DNA of 42,532 nucleotides from a bacterium (GTDB lineage Bacteria > Zixibacteria > MSB-5A5 > GN15 > FEB-12): positions 1-42,532 of the forward strand of contig JAUWIB010000013.1 in the NCBI GenBank assembly GCA_030605565.1. The letters are read 5' to 3'. Of this stretch, positions 25,052-33,976 are shown in pieces. Within the stretch, counting starts at the first letter, position 1. The number at the start of each line of letters is the position of its first letter. The notes beneath the pieces are model-generated. The model was not told where the DNA came from. It searched no databases and saw only the letters and a program-made list of their open reading frames with translations. The position numbers were made by a program, and so were the translations under genes.

Positions 25052-26872
25052 CTACTTCAGAAGCATCATCTTCTTCGTCTCGATGAACTCCGGCGTCTCG
25101 ATCCGGTAGAAATACACACCACTGGCGACGGCACTGCCATCCCATTCACAAGCATGCACACCCGCTCCGTAGAACCCGTCGGCGACCGTTGTGACCCTCT
25201 GCCCCATCACGTTGTAAACTTCAAGCGACACATGACTCGCAACCGGCAGACTGAACGATATCGTCGTCACCGGGTTGAACGGGTTGGGGTAGTTCTGGCT
25301 GAGAACGTACTCACTCGGCAATGAACCACCCTTGGCAGCTTCGCCGATTGTCGCTGCGTAGGTATGGTACCCGTCTGTCGCAACAACCGCTGAGACCACA
25401 TCGTACTCACCTGCGATCTGAATAACCCGGTTCTCACCGGCAGGGATAACGTTGGCGCCATCAAGATCGAGAATACCGATCTTGACCCGCTCGCCATCCT
25501 GCCCGAACACCATGTCGAGCGCATCACCCACCAGCTTCACCGGCGCAGCACCATCGGGACCGGCAAGCTGAAGGTCTAAACCACGCAGGTCAAACGGCGC
25601 CGCGAGTGAGATAGTCGTGAGGCCGTCCTTGAACACGGAACCGACCACTATGTCTGCATTCACGGCGACTCTTGCCAATACCCCGTTCGAGATACACCCA
25701 CATTCCGGAACCGGCCCGCCCAGGAACATGTAGTTGATGAGGTAGACCAGATCAGCTATATCCGGCCCCCCACAGTCGCCGTTGACGTCCACTGCATCCG
25801 TCACGCACGGCGCCGGACCGTCCCTGAACATATAATCAATTAAAGCAACCAAATCAGCAATGTCGACTGAACCGTCATTACCAAAATCACCGGGAGTGAA
25901 GCCAAGGATTTCAGTTGAGTCGCGACCGAAATCGAAGCCGGGATTGACAGCTTGGCCGAAAGCATCGGAAAACTTGAGTTGCCTTGAGGGGTCGTCTGAG
26001 AGAGTGGTATCCCAGTGGATGTAGGAACTAGTCAGGCATTCCGACTGGGTGTGGAAAAGCAAATAGGCCACGGTAGTAGTGCCGGGTTCGATGACATACC
26101 CTTGGAAATTGGCCAGGTTAATGAGGGCATAGTTCTCTGCCACCGTGTCGAAGACACAGTCCCACTCTTCAGTGATAAGACCTTCTCTCGACCAGCCGCA
26201 GACCTCGACACCGTCTGGTATATCAATCGGTATAGTAGCACCTGCAATCGCGTCTCTCGCCTGAATCTGCACCGGCTGCATCACACACTCGTCATCGCAT
26301 GGGAGGACGGCGACGGAGGGGATGAGGAGGGAATTGGATGGGAGTATCGACAGAGAAACGTCATCAAGTGCGAAAACGGCGTTTGCCGAAGTGGCGTATC
26401 CATGTAGCTGGAAATCAATCTCTGCGTTGCCACCAGTAGCAAACACTATTGTGTCCACCGAGTGTTGATAATCTACTGAAGGAGGGAACACTGCAACCCG
26501 AACCGCGCTTGTGTCAACGTGAATTATAGCATCTAGTATTGTCAATGAAGAACTGTAAGTATCATGAGTATCGACTTCACGGAACCAAAAGGAAAGGACA
26601 TAGGGTATTCCAGCCTGGACCGAAATCCCATAACTTCCTGTCTTTATAGAGGCATCGTAGTACCCGGCTCCGGCCGGAAATGAGAAGATGCAACATGAGG
26701 TGCCAGAGTGTGGATTGGTCGTGGTGGTACTCCATCCACTGGCATACTGATATGGATTCCACGAAGCCAGACCGCTTTCAAAACCACCGTTCTGCACCAG
26801 ATTGCTTGCGTCAATTGATGGCGACAACGCCAACAAGACCGACAGACTCAAGACAGTGAGGATCAGACGCAT
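25052..26872 (-). CDS. Secreted protein with dockerin-like pair and C-terminal FlgD/T9SS-like sorting domain
   Basis: AAAGGAGT precedes ATG 26872, and a signal peptide follows (LILTVLSLSVLLALSPSIDA). Residues about 25-185 look like a jelly-roll carbohydrate-binding module (LVQNGGFESGLASWNP, with later FALDDVSL). A beta domain follows. A dockerin-like pair comes next (VDIADLVALIDYMFRDGPAP, PDIADLVYLINYMFLGGPVP, about residues 350-410). After a cohesin-like or Ig-like stretch, the last 85 residues begin LSQNYPNPFNPVTTISFSLP and end in ETKKMMLLK, the pattern of C-terminal sorting or FlgD_ig domains in FCB secreted proteins. It lies 81 bp downstream of the S16 gene on the same strand, so read-through is possible. 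Confidence 0.82.
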   Translation of the reverse strand: MRLILTVLSLSVLLALSPSIDASNLVQNGGFESGLASWNPYQYASGWSTTTTNPHSGTSCCIFSFPAGAGYYDASIKTGSYGISVQAGIPYVLSFWFREVDTHDTYSSSLTILDAIIHVDTSAVRVAVFPPSVDYQHSVDTIVFATGGNAEIDFQLHGYATSANAVFALDDVSLSILPSNSLLIPSVAVLPCDDECVMQPVQIQARDAIAGATIPIDIPDGVEVCGWSREGLITEEWDCVFDTVAENYALINLANFQGYVIEPGTTTVAYLLFHTQSECLTSSYIHWDTTLSDDPSRQLKFSDAFGQAVNPGFDFGRDSTEILGFTPGDFGNDGSVDIADLVALIDYMFRDGPAPCVTDAVDVNGDCGGPDIADLVYLINYMFLGGPVPECGCISNGVLARVAVNADIVVGSVFKDGLTTISLAAPFDLRGLDLQLAGPDGAAPVKLVGDALDMVFGQDGERVKIGILDLDGANVIPAGENRVIQIAGEYDVVSAVVATDGYHTYAATIGEAAKGGSLPSEYVLSQNYPNPFNPVTTISFSLPVASHVSLEVYNVMGQRVTTVADGFYGAGVHACEWDGSAVASGVYFYRIETPEFIETKKMMLLK

Positions 26873-26953
26873 AAGAACTCCTTTGGTTAATTGTTTACAT
26901 ACTGTTTGTAGCCCCGAAATGTTGAGAATGTAGAGAAAATCCTTCAAGTGAGG

Positions 26954-29605
26954 CTAATTCGATTGCTCGTACTCAGAAGTCTCAGCTTCGGCGGTGCGAA
27001 GATCGCCCTCGGTCACCCAGCCGGAGTCAGTCCAATAGATGACGGCATTGAGAAGATTCTCTTGATAATCAGACCAAATGATCTGAGGTAGCTTCCCCGC
27101 ATCGACTAGAGAATCCCGTAGAGGTCTAAAACGATCATCGCATGATGCGCTGACAGCGCGTAGATTTGTATCCAAGTAATAAGCGACACCGGCCCAATCA
27201 CATTTCTCTTTACTTCGCACCTCCAAAACATCAAGCCGGAACGATCCATCATGCTGTCGCACAATCTCTTTTGGGTAATTGTACTTCTCGTGCACCTCTA
27301 CATTTAGATCGGTTCTTGGGAATAGAACATAGTGTGGTTGATTCCCATGCGTCAGGCCTTCGAGATCGTATCCCCTGTCCTTATAGGGCGGCCCAACTCC
27401 AAAACTCCCACATGGTTTGATGGTGAAAAAGCAAGTGCACTTCATCCGATTGTTATAACCCAGGAAGTATAGAGTACTATCGCCATCTGTAGACAAACAG
27501 CCCCCCTCCGCTCCTGCAAAACCTGGATTGATATACCAGCCAAGCAGATCTCCATACGCACTCCAGAACTTCAGATACAGACGCGCCGGGTTTTCTCGGT
27601 ACACTTCGGTTAATAGGATGGGTCCGTCTCTTAGTTCTATACGTGTAATGTGCTTGACTCCACACGCCATTACGTCACCGGTCGCATACTCACCTGGGAT
27701 ATCACAGTCCCTCTGATACAGGAGTTTTCCTCTGTAGTTGTACACGAAAAGCTCTGCATTGCTTTCACACAGTTCACTGCTGACAGCCATGGGTAAGAAA
27801 GCAACTTCGTTCGCACTGTCTTTGTCCAAGTCGCCAACATCCCACAATGATGCAGAGGTGATTGCCTCACACTCAAATTCTACATCCCACACCGGCACCG
27901 AGTCTTTATTCAATGCCTCAAACCCCCGTTCGGTCAGTCGAACATACTGAGGATTCCAGTCGAATCCCACCCACGCCTTCGGGTAGATGATGCAGATGAG
28001 GGCGTAGAGAAGCAAAAGTAGCAGCGGCACCTGGACTTTTGTGGCGCGGGAGTAGCGGGCGGCTTTCTTGGTTATGAATGCGCCCAGGCAGACTTTTTCG
28101 GAGCGGATGATGTTGCGGTCGTTGAGCACGTCATCGAGGTGAGCAGCAGACACAAGGCGCAGCCTCCGGCGGGGATATTGTTTGTTGAGGCGTTTGACGG
28201 TGTCGCGTGCGGTGGCGAGGTTGGCCTCCGGGAGGACAGCATAGCGGACGTGCGAGAAGAAAGCGCGCTCGATCTTGGCCGCGATGGTGTCATTGTTCAC
28301 AGGTGTGATGCGACCGTCGGCTGTGATGCTGCCGGTCACGGCGATGTCGGAGGCGATAAACCGCTCCTGACGCATCACCTCCGGTTTCAACAATTGTGTA
28401 AACGCGACCAGCGAAACGGCCAGTCCTATCGAGTCACCGGTGAAGGTCCGGTTGCTCCCGTCGATTGAAAGATACGCCCGATACGATCCCTGAGCGCGTT
28501 TTGCAAAGCCGGCACTGCGCAACCCTGTCCGCGCCGCCTTGAGCGAGTCGTAGGCCACGCCAATAAACGGATCGTCCGGCGTTTTGACCTGATTATCAAA
28601 CGCCACCATGTCACCCGATGGTGGGAGACCAGCCCCCACCCTACGCGAGTTCTGCAAATCGTTTTTGCCCCCAACCACCCTACGCGGCGTTTGCGAAGAA
28701 TGTCTGACAATTGAATCGTCGGTATCGCGTAGCGGCGTGCCAGATGCGTCATCACGAGTCTCGCGGAGCGGCGGGCCTTGTGTCCGCCGGTCACCGGTTG
28801 GTGGGAGACAAGCCCCCACCCTACGCGGCATTCCTGTGTCCGGAACATGTCCACGTGTGCCGACTTTCTCCACAGGGGCAGACGAGGGCGTCTGCCGCCC
28901 ACGAGGCAGGCCGATCAAGTCGGGCAGCAAGCTGCTCTCTTTTTTCGCGGCAACCTGCTCCACAGTGCCGCGCAGCAACCGCATGCGACCGGTGGCGGCG
29001 TTGCCCTTTCCATCCTTATCGACGAACAGACACCAAACCCGGTTATGCTCAACCGCCAAGGCGGCTTCTTCCCACTGCGCAAGAATGCCTTGCAACAGCG
29101 TACCCAACTCAGGATAATCGCGGCGGTACTTGTCATAGATTGTCCGCAGCGTATCGAGGGGCGACAGGCCGCGCAATTCGGAATCGGCAGGCAGAGCGAG
29201 GTCATTAACACCTCCCAGCTCCGCACAGAGCGATAGCGCCTCGTCGTACGCGCCCACATAGAAAAGCAGCGTCGCTACGCGAAGGCTCGCGCCCAGTGCG
29301 GCTATCAATAGGCTCGTCGACGCAGCATCGATACCGCTCACGTCAACCAGGTCATTCAGCACGCGGCGAACCTGGTTCAGGGAGTCTATCGTGAGGTCGG
29401 ACAGGGCGTCGGCCTGCACCAGGCCGATCACAAGCGAACAGTAGTCGTTTAGATAGCTCTCATAGGCGGACTCTCCGGCCATCGGCGCGAGTCGCTCCCA
29501 GAAACGCACAAGCAAAAGCAACCGCAGGTCCGCCGCGGGCAGTCGCGACAGTTCGCTTTTCAGCTTCTCGAAATCGCGGGCGAACTCAAGGGGTGATGGT
29601 TTCAT
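26954..29605 (-). CDS. Membrane-anchored Lon/S16-like protease domain protein with repeat-derived insert
   Basis: The 883-residue protein has four parts. Residues 1-230 are helical, with no known motif. Residues about 234-335 derive from dispersed DNA repeats. Residues about 345-500 resemble the Lon proteolytic domain: TGDSIGLAVSLVAF with candidate nucleophile Ser392, IAVTGSITADGRITPV, Lys444 in IAAKIERAF, then VRYAVLPEANLATARDTV. There is no AAA+ ATPase. After basic residues (KKAARYSRATK) comes a TM helix at about 525-541, and about 340 residues outside the membrane contain VCBS-like WDVGDLDKDSANEVAFLP. The ATG overlaps the stop of the zinc-finger gene as ATGA (29602-29605), so translation is coupled. 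I infer a membrane protease coupling external state to the upstream regulators. Substrate and activity are unknown. Confidence 0.75.
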   Translation of the reverse strand: MKPSPLEFARDFEKLKSELSRLPAADLRLLLLVRFWERLAPMAGESAYESYLNDYCSLVIGLVQADALSDLTIDSLNQVRRVLNDLVDVSGIDAASTSLLIAALGASLRVATLLFYVGAYDEALSLCAELGGVNDLALPADSELRGLSPLDTLRTIYDKYRRDYPELGTLLQGILAQWEEAALAVEHNRVWCLFVDKDGKGNAATGRMRLLRGTVEQVAAKKESSLLPDLIGLPRGRQTPSSAPVEKVGTRGHVPDTGMPRRVGACLPPTGDRRTQGPPLRETRDDASGTPLRDTDDSIVRHSSQTPRRVVGGKNDLQNSRRVGAGLPPSGDMVAFDNQVKTPDDPFIGVAYDSLKAARTGLRSAGFAKRAQGSYRAYLSIDGSNRTFTGDSIGLAVSLVAFTQLLKPEVMRQERFIASDIAVTGSITADGRITPVNNDTIAAKIERAFFSHVRYAVLPEANLATARDTVKRLNKQYPRRRLRLVSAAHLDDVLNDRNIIRSEKVCLGAFITKKAARYSRATKVQVPLLLLLLYALICIIYPKAWVGFDWNPQYVRLTERGFEALNKDSVPVWDVEFECEAITSASLWDVGDLDKDSANEVAFLPMAVSSELCESNAELFVYNYRGKLLYQRDCDIPGEYATGDVMACGVKHITRIELRDGPILLTEVYRENPARLYLKFWSAYGDLLGWYINPGFAGAEGGCLSTDGDSTLYFLGYNNRMKCTCFFTIKPCGSFGVGPPYKDRGYDLEGLTHGNQPHYVLFPRTDLNVEVHEKYNYPKEIVRQHDGSFRLDVLEVRSKEKCDWAGVAYYLDTNLRAVSASCDDRFRPLRDSLVDAGKLPQIIWSDYQENLLNAVIYWTDSGWVTEGDLRTAEAETSEYEQSN
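28620..28902. repeat. Dispersed repeats lying inside a coding sequence
   Basis: 28620-28647 and 28800-28827 are a 28-bp pair differing at one base (GGTGGGAGAC[C/A]AGCCCCCACC...). Each is a hairpin and both match 13770-13797 in inverse orientation. 28771-28790 resembles the ACACAAGGCCGCCCC piece near 13810. 28875-28902 is identical to 14576-14603. On the minus strand they are translated as RRVGAGLPPSGD, RRVGACLPPTGD and LPRGRQTPSSAP. Together they fill residues about 234-335 of the S16-like protein without breaking its frame. Confidence 0.85.
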
Positions 29606-30492
29606 TTGGTGAACAACCTGATATTGACGGTGCTGTCAGGATCGTCGATTGCGAATGTAGCCGTTTTATCGTCTCCGATCTGCGCATGACGGCTGGCTTG
29701 CGGTGTGCTGACAACGATCTTGACATCACCAAAGTCTTCGCGGCCATCCAGTTCGAGCACGCGCAACGTGATCTGTTTGCCCTCGGTTTTGCGCTCAAAA
29801 GTGACCTCAACCCTGTCCTGCCGGTCCGTCTCCAGGGTTACCTGCCGCGAGTATTCTGTTTTGTTGGGATCATACACCAACGGTTCGAGGTCGAAGACGG
29901 CGTCGGGCATTTTGAGTTGCCATTTGACCTCGTCGGTGATCTCCAGCCGCTCGTCCCCCAACTCAGCGCGGCCGTGGTCATCGGTAACGAATTCCCGATC
30001 CAATTGCGGCGCCTGGATCAACACGTGCGAGACGAGACTCATGTCATCACTGATAAGCTGCACGTAGTTGTCATCCGGCTGAGGACCGCGCATTATTCGC
30101 AGGACGATTTCCGGGTCCTCTGAATACAACGTAAGAACCTGATCGGAGGAAGAGCCGGCTTGCCGGTCGCCGTCGGCGGCCAGCGGCAGTTCGTGCTCGT
30201 CCGCACCCGGTCTGAGAACCTGCAAGGGGATCACCCGCCCGGTCAGCGCCGCGTGGTACAAGCGATCAGCCAGCGCCCGTGCTTCCAGCGGTAACTCTTC
30301 CTGTTCTGCGACTCTCAGGGATTCGTACAGCAAGTAGTAATCATCACAGAACTCGCGGCAAAACTCGCAGACCTCCAAATGTTGACGTATTTGCTCAATC
30401 CCGGCCTGCTCCAGCCGTTTTTCCACAAACGCGATCAGCGTCTCGCGCGGTGGGTGCAGTGAATCTCGTTTATACTCTTCCACATTAACCAA
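29602..30492 (-). CDS. Cytoplasmic zinc-finger (ZAS/zf-HC2-like) putative anti-sigma protein
   Basis: The 296-residue frame starts at TTG 30492 (a GTG three codons later is an alternative); neither has a clear ribosome site. Near residue 40, HLEVCEFCREFC gives the H-x3-C-x2-C zinc-binding pattern of anti-sigma factors, preceded by a helix (ETLIAFVEKRLEQAGIEQI). Residues about 85-296 are acidic and beta-rich, with no TM helix, unlike classical membrane anti-sigma factors. The C-terminal part (VTLETDRQDRVEVTFERKTEGKQ) looks Ig-like or like a carboxypeptidase-regulatory fold. It sits between the sigma-like gene (20 bp upstream) and the S16 gene (ATGA overlap). I infer that it binds the sigma-like protein and may be the substrate or partner of the protease. 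Confidence 0.65.
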   Translation of the reverse strand: MVNVEEYKRDSLHPPRETLIAFVEKRLEQAGIEQIRQHLEVCEFCREFCDDYYLLYESLRVAEQEELPLEARALADRLYHAALTGRVIPLQVLRPGADEHELPLAADGDRQAGSSSDQVLTLYSEDPEIVLRIMRGPQPDDNYVQLISDDMSLVSHVLIQAPQLDREFVTDDHGRAELGDERLEITDEVKWQLKMPDAVFDLEPLVYDPNKTEYSRQVTLETDRQDRVEVTFERKTEGKQITLRVLELDGREDFGDVKIVVSTPQASRHAQIGDDKTATFAIDDPDSTVNIRLFTK

Positions 30493-30512
30493 CTAGTAAC
30501 GAAGTTACTTCT

Positions 30513-31571
30513 TTATAGATACTTTCTCAACCGTCTCTCAAAATCATCTTTCGCCTTGTGGATAACAGTTTCGAAGATATGCTTGAAATCCGTCAGGTAC
30601 CGATCATGTTCCGACTCCGGCATCACCTCACGAAAATACTCAGGCAGCGAATCGGTACCCGATGAATGAGCAAGATCGATCAGGAACTGCTCGCAGGCGC
30701 CAAGCAGCCGTTGCGCATAATCTTCGGTAAGGCGGTCATTGGTCACGAACTTCGCAAGGACTATCTCTCGCACCCAGCGCAGGGTTTCGGTTCGAGCTTT
30801 GGTGATCGCCCTGATGAACAGGCCATGTTCTGCTCCCGGCGGGTGAGCCGGCGCGAGACCTTCGACATCAACATATTTCGTATTGACAATAACCACCGCC
30901 TGAATAAGCCGAAAAGTCTCGATGAAGTTCTGAACGGACGCGACTCGATTCAAGGCCTCGAAAATGGCGCGACACCATCGCGTGCGGTTGAGGCTTCGGA
31001 GATAGCACTCTTCAACCAGCGACAAGAGTTCCTCAAATGAGATCGGGGGACAGTCGACACGCATCGTCCGCTCGTACTTCAAAGCTCCAACATAACGCTC
31101 ATTGCCACCACCCGGCGAAAACGCGTGGTAGTCCGATCCGGCGAGGATGTCTTTGAAGCGTCTTTTGAGGTTGGCTTTGGCCGGGTCTGCCTCGCCGGCA
31201 ACATGACTCAACTGCTGGCGGATCTTTGTGAAAAGCCAGGGGCGGAACAGATCGTACAGGTGCGCCGGGTCCTCGTCCTCGAACGTGGTAATACCCTGCG
31301 TACGAAAGTAATCGAACAGTCCTCCACAGGTTCGGCTCTTGACAGGCGCCAGGACGCGGCTGAGGATATCGACAGCAAGATCATCCAGAGGGCTGCGCCC
31401 GGCAAACTGGTCGAGTGGGAGTCGCCGCCCCCTGGCATTCTGCGACCGCAGCCAGGCTTTCGTGTGGCGCCAGCAGAGTTCAAAGAAAGCGTCAAACCGT
31501 CGGCGATTCGCCGGACAACACAAGAACTCTTTCAGTATTGTAGGATTCGATTTACCGCTGTCGTCCTTCAT
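30513..31571 (-). CDS. Divergent sigma-factor-like regulator (first gene of the S16 operon)
   Basis: The frame is open from ATG 31610, but the promoter at 31613-31641 would start transcription at about that point, so I take ATG 31571 (AGGG upstream), giving 352 residues. The N-terminal third (RRRFDAFFELCWRHTKAWLRSQ, then PLDDLAVDILSRVLAP) has the size and pattern of sigma-70 region 2. The rest is helical and ends in a strongly basic helix (HKAKDDFERRLRKYL). I do not see an unambiguous region 4. The assignment leans on the next gene being an anti-sigma-like zinc finger, so treat it as a hypothesis. It could instead be an unrelated DNA-binding regulator. Confidence 0.45.
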   Translation of the reverse strand: MKDDSGKSNPTILKEFLCCPANRRRFDAFFELCWRHTKAWLRSQNARGRRLPLDQFAGRSPLDDLAVDILSRVLAPVKSRTCGGLFDYFRTQGITTFEDEDPAHLYDLFRPWLFTKIRQQLSHVAGEADPAKANLKRRFKDILAGSDYHAFSPGGGNERYVGALKYERTMRVDCPPISFEELLSLVEECYLRSLNRTRWCRAIFEALNRVASVQNFIETFRLIQAVVIVNTKYVDVEGLAPAHPPGAEHGLFIRAITKARTETLRWVREIVLAKFVTNDRLTEDYAQRLLGACEQFLIDLAHSSGTDSLPEYFREVMPESEHDRYLTDFKHIFETVIHKAKDDFERRLRKYL

Positions 31572-31612
31572 CAAACGCGCCCTGCAATCCTGGCTTGTCG
31601 GACAGTTCATAC

Positions 31613-31641
31613 AGAATAAGCAGGGAAGGCTCTGCTGTCAA
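31613..31641 (-). promoter_or_regulatory. Promoter of the sigma-like / zinc-finger / S16 operon
   Basis: On the minus strand, TTGACA (31641-31636) and TATTCT (31618-31613) are separated by exactly 17 bp. The predicted transcript start near 31605 rules out ATG 31610 as the translation start. It separates this operon from sixA, which ends at 31663. Confidence 0.75.
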
Positions 31642-31662
31642 GTTATTGGCGTAGTTCACCCC

Positions 31663-32133
31663 TTATTGGAGCAAAAGCTGTGGCGTGATTATCCAGGACA
31701 CAGACCAGACATTGTTATCGTCGAGTTTCAGCGCGACTACGCCGCTGTTCCTGAACGCTACCACCGTCCTGGTCTCGTCCTCGCAGACCAGGCGGGACAC
31801 CAGTCGGCTCAAGTGCGGCAGATGCCCGACCAGCATGATGTCTTTCTCCTCAGCAGTCAGCCAATCGATCCAAATCGCCGGATCATCCATTGGCTTGAGC
31901 CCATCGGTTGCGGCGACGCCACCTTCAGGTACAATGCCTTCGGCCAGAATTTCAGCCGTCTGCTGAGCACGCAGTTTCCCGCTGTGCAGTATGCGTGACA
32001 CACACAGGTTAGCTTGCATCGACAGGAAGCCGGCAATTCGAATCGTCTCATTCCGCCCTCTTTTCGAGAGCGGTCGTTGAATATCCTCCGTCTCCGGCAT
32101 GGCCAGAGCGTGCTGTACCAGGTAAAGATTCAT
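31663..32133 (-). CDS. sixA: SixA-like phosphohistidine phosphatase
   Basis: The 156-residue product starts MNLYLVQHALA, placing the histidine-phosphatase nucleophile at His8 (QHA instead of the RHG of the wider superfamily, as in SixA). The second conserved His is in LVGHLPHLSRL near residue 105, and SGKLRAQQTAEIL gives the phosphate-binding arginine. Length matches E. coli SixA (161). SixA dephosphorylates phosphohistidine proteins such as HPt domains or NPr. No histidine kinase is nearby. An in-frame ATG at 32163 would only add ten residues. Confidence 0.85.
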   Translation of the reverse strand: MNLYLVQHALAMPETEDIQRPLSKRGRNETIRIAGFLSMQANLCVSRILHSGKLRAQQTAEILAEGIVPEGGVAATDGLKPMDDPAIWIDWLTAEEKDIMLVGHLPHLSRLVSRLVCEDETRTVVAFRNSGVVALKLDDNNVWSVSWIITPQLLLQ

Positions 32134-32237
32134 AGTGTACTTCTCACACGTCATGCCTATCACAACGCTTAGTGGATTCCAGTGACAATTGTGGAATTCG
32201 ATATCTAATATGCGTTACAACCACAGCAAGTCCGCGT

Positions 32238-33761
32238 TCATTTGTGGGGCGCAAGTCCTGTTTTCATCGCCTCAAATATCTCCTGCGCGATGAGCCGATG
32301 GCCTTCTGCCGTGGGATGACAATGGTCAATGAAAAGCGACTCGCCGCCGTTCTGCGCAAAAACTGTCGGCATGTCGATAACCGTGACGTTCTCCCATTCC
32401 TCGCCGAGCGAATCGATCTGCTCCAGGTAGCTTCGCTTCACTCGCAACGACAGGTAGTCGCCTTGCAACGCCGAGTCGAGATAAGCGAAGGCAAGCGCTG
32501 TGTCGGATCGTACTGTGGCGGAATCATTCTGCGCCGCACTCAGGAGATTGATGCCGATGTTGAACAGAAACACGGTTCCCAGCGCATGTGATGCGGGACC
32601 GGGCAAACTGTCGCAAACGCGAACAGACTCCTGTCTGGCCTTGTGCAGGCAACTGTCGGCCTCAGCGTACCGTTCACTTTCCCAACAGGCAACTCCGAGG
32701 TTGTTCCAGAGTGTGGGTGACTGCGGATCAACATCGAGTTGTTTATTGTAGAACGATATGGCGTCTGCAGGCGGTAGAGTATCCCAGTATGCGGAGGCAT
32801 AGACGAGACGTGTGAACTTGTCCCCGCCTGCATACCCGGCCGGCAACCGCTCGCGGTCAAGACAGTATCGGATGGGTCGGTTCAGACATTCGGCCAGCGG
32901 TTCCGGTATGATGAGTTGTCCATCTGATCCCTTCAGCCGACAGAATGGCTTAAACTGCAGCCCAGCCGGCCACCTGAGGGGCACCGGTGGTTTCACGATT
33001 ATCAGCGGACAGTTTCGGCGATGGCATTGCTCAGCTATGGCAGCCAGGTTCTCGCCGTAGCTCTCAGGAGTCACTCTCACTTGGAGTGCCATTTCGTGCG
33101 ATGGCGCTGAAGAACAACCAGGCGCCAACACTGTACGCAAAAGTCGATACAAGGCTGTGCGCGATAACAGAGCGCGCAACTGACTGAGACGCTGTTTGCG
33201 CATCAGTTCGCGATCGTTTTGAAAACCGGAAATCGAGGCGTCGTTGTTGCCGCAATAGAGTATGACGATATCCGGCTCGAACGCCCATCCGTGCAGTTCG
33301 AGATAGCGGACCAGTTGCTCGCTGGTGTATCCGGATACGGCGGCGTTGACTAACTCCACATCTCGGCGTTCGCCATGCAAGTCCTGAAGACGCATCTGCA
33401 ACTGTGGCCCGAAACTCAGATGGCAAGAATCCAGACCCAGTCCCACCGGCGAGGAGTCGCCAAGCAGCAGGATGCGAAAGGAGGTCGGCGGTTTGGGATG
33501 GCTGATTTCAGGACCGATGGTATGCGTGCTGTTAGTTTGGATATAACGGTTAAGGAGGTTCGGTTTGAATCGCCATAGGAGGTCGGGATCCGGTTCGTGC
33601 CAGTCGAAAATGGAGCCGAAGAATTTCGCCTGCCAACCTGACAAACCCTCGGCGTCGTCGGTCCATCGTTCAGCGCCGCGCTCAACCAGACGGGCGCCCG
33701 TCTCTGCTAAAAGCAGGAACAGGCCAAACGCCACGACTGAGAAGACCAACCTTTTCAACAT
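32238..33761 (-). CDS. Membrane-anchored SGNH/GDSL hydrolase with TPR-like insert
   Basis: The 507-residue protein has an N-terminal anchor (LVFSVVAFGLFLLLAE). The SGNH motifs are block I ILLLGDSSPVGLGLD (nucleophile Ser103), block II-like VNAAVSGYTSEQ, block III YCGNNDAS and block V IDHCHPTAEGHR near residue 488. Between blocks III and V lies a TPR-like segment (LWNNLGVACWESERYAEAD). The family removes O-acyl groups from lipids or glycans; membrane-attached versions often modify exopolysaccharide. The substrate is unknown. The ribosome site is not clear. Confidence 0.85.
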   Translation of the reverse strand: MLKRLVFSVVAFGLFLLLAETGARLVERGAERWTDDAEGLSGWQAKFFGSIFDWHEPDPDLLWRFKPNLLNRYIQTNSTHTIGPEISHPKPPTSFRILLLGDSSPVGLGLDSCHLSFGPQLQMRLQDLHGERRDVELVNAAVSGYTSEQLVRYLELHGWAFEPDIVILYCGNNDASISGFQNDRELMRKQRLSQLRALLSRTALYRLLRTVLAPGCSSAPSHEMALQVRVTPESYGENLAAIAEQCHRRNCPLIIVKPPVPLRWPAGLQFKPFCRLKGSDGQLIIPEPLAECLNRPIRYCLDRERLPAGYAGGDKFTRLVYASAYWDTLPPADAISFYNKQLDVDPQSPTLWNNLGVACWESERYAEADSCLHKARQESVRVCDSLPGPASHALGTVFLFNIGINLLSAAQNDSATVRSDTALAFAYLDSALQGDYLSLRVKRSYLEQIDSLGEEWENVTVIDMPTVFAQNGGESLFIDHCHPTAEGHRLIAQEIFEAMKTGLAPHK

Positions 33762-33856
33762 ATCGCAAGGTAGGATTTCCTTTGCGAGCAGTCAAGCCGA
33801 TGGTCACCATAGCCGGGTAGCGAGCCGACTGCCACCCTGCCGCTCACTTTCGGACC

Positions 33857-33884
33857 TTGTGTTGTCCTCGGTTATGCGTATAAT
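33857..33884 (+). promoter_or_regulatory. Promoter of the trehalose operon
   Basis: TTGTGT (33857-33862) and a perfect TATAAT (33879-33884) are 16 bp apart. Transcription would begin near 33891, before the DUF5752 gene. Confidence 0.7.
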
Positions 33885-33976
33885 AGAGGGGAACGCGGAT
33901 GGGCGACATCGGCTGGTTGCGAGATTTGCCTGTCCGGCGCCGAAGAGACCAACAGAGAGATGAGGAATGTAAAGGA

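Noticed and set aside
29593-30123. 176-residue plus-strand frame
   Set aside because: Antisense shadow of the zinc-finger gene, which is fixed by its HxxxCxxC motif and ATGA coupling.
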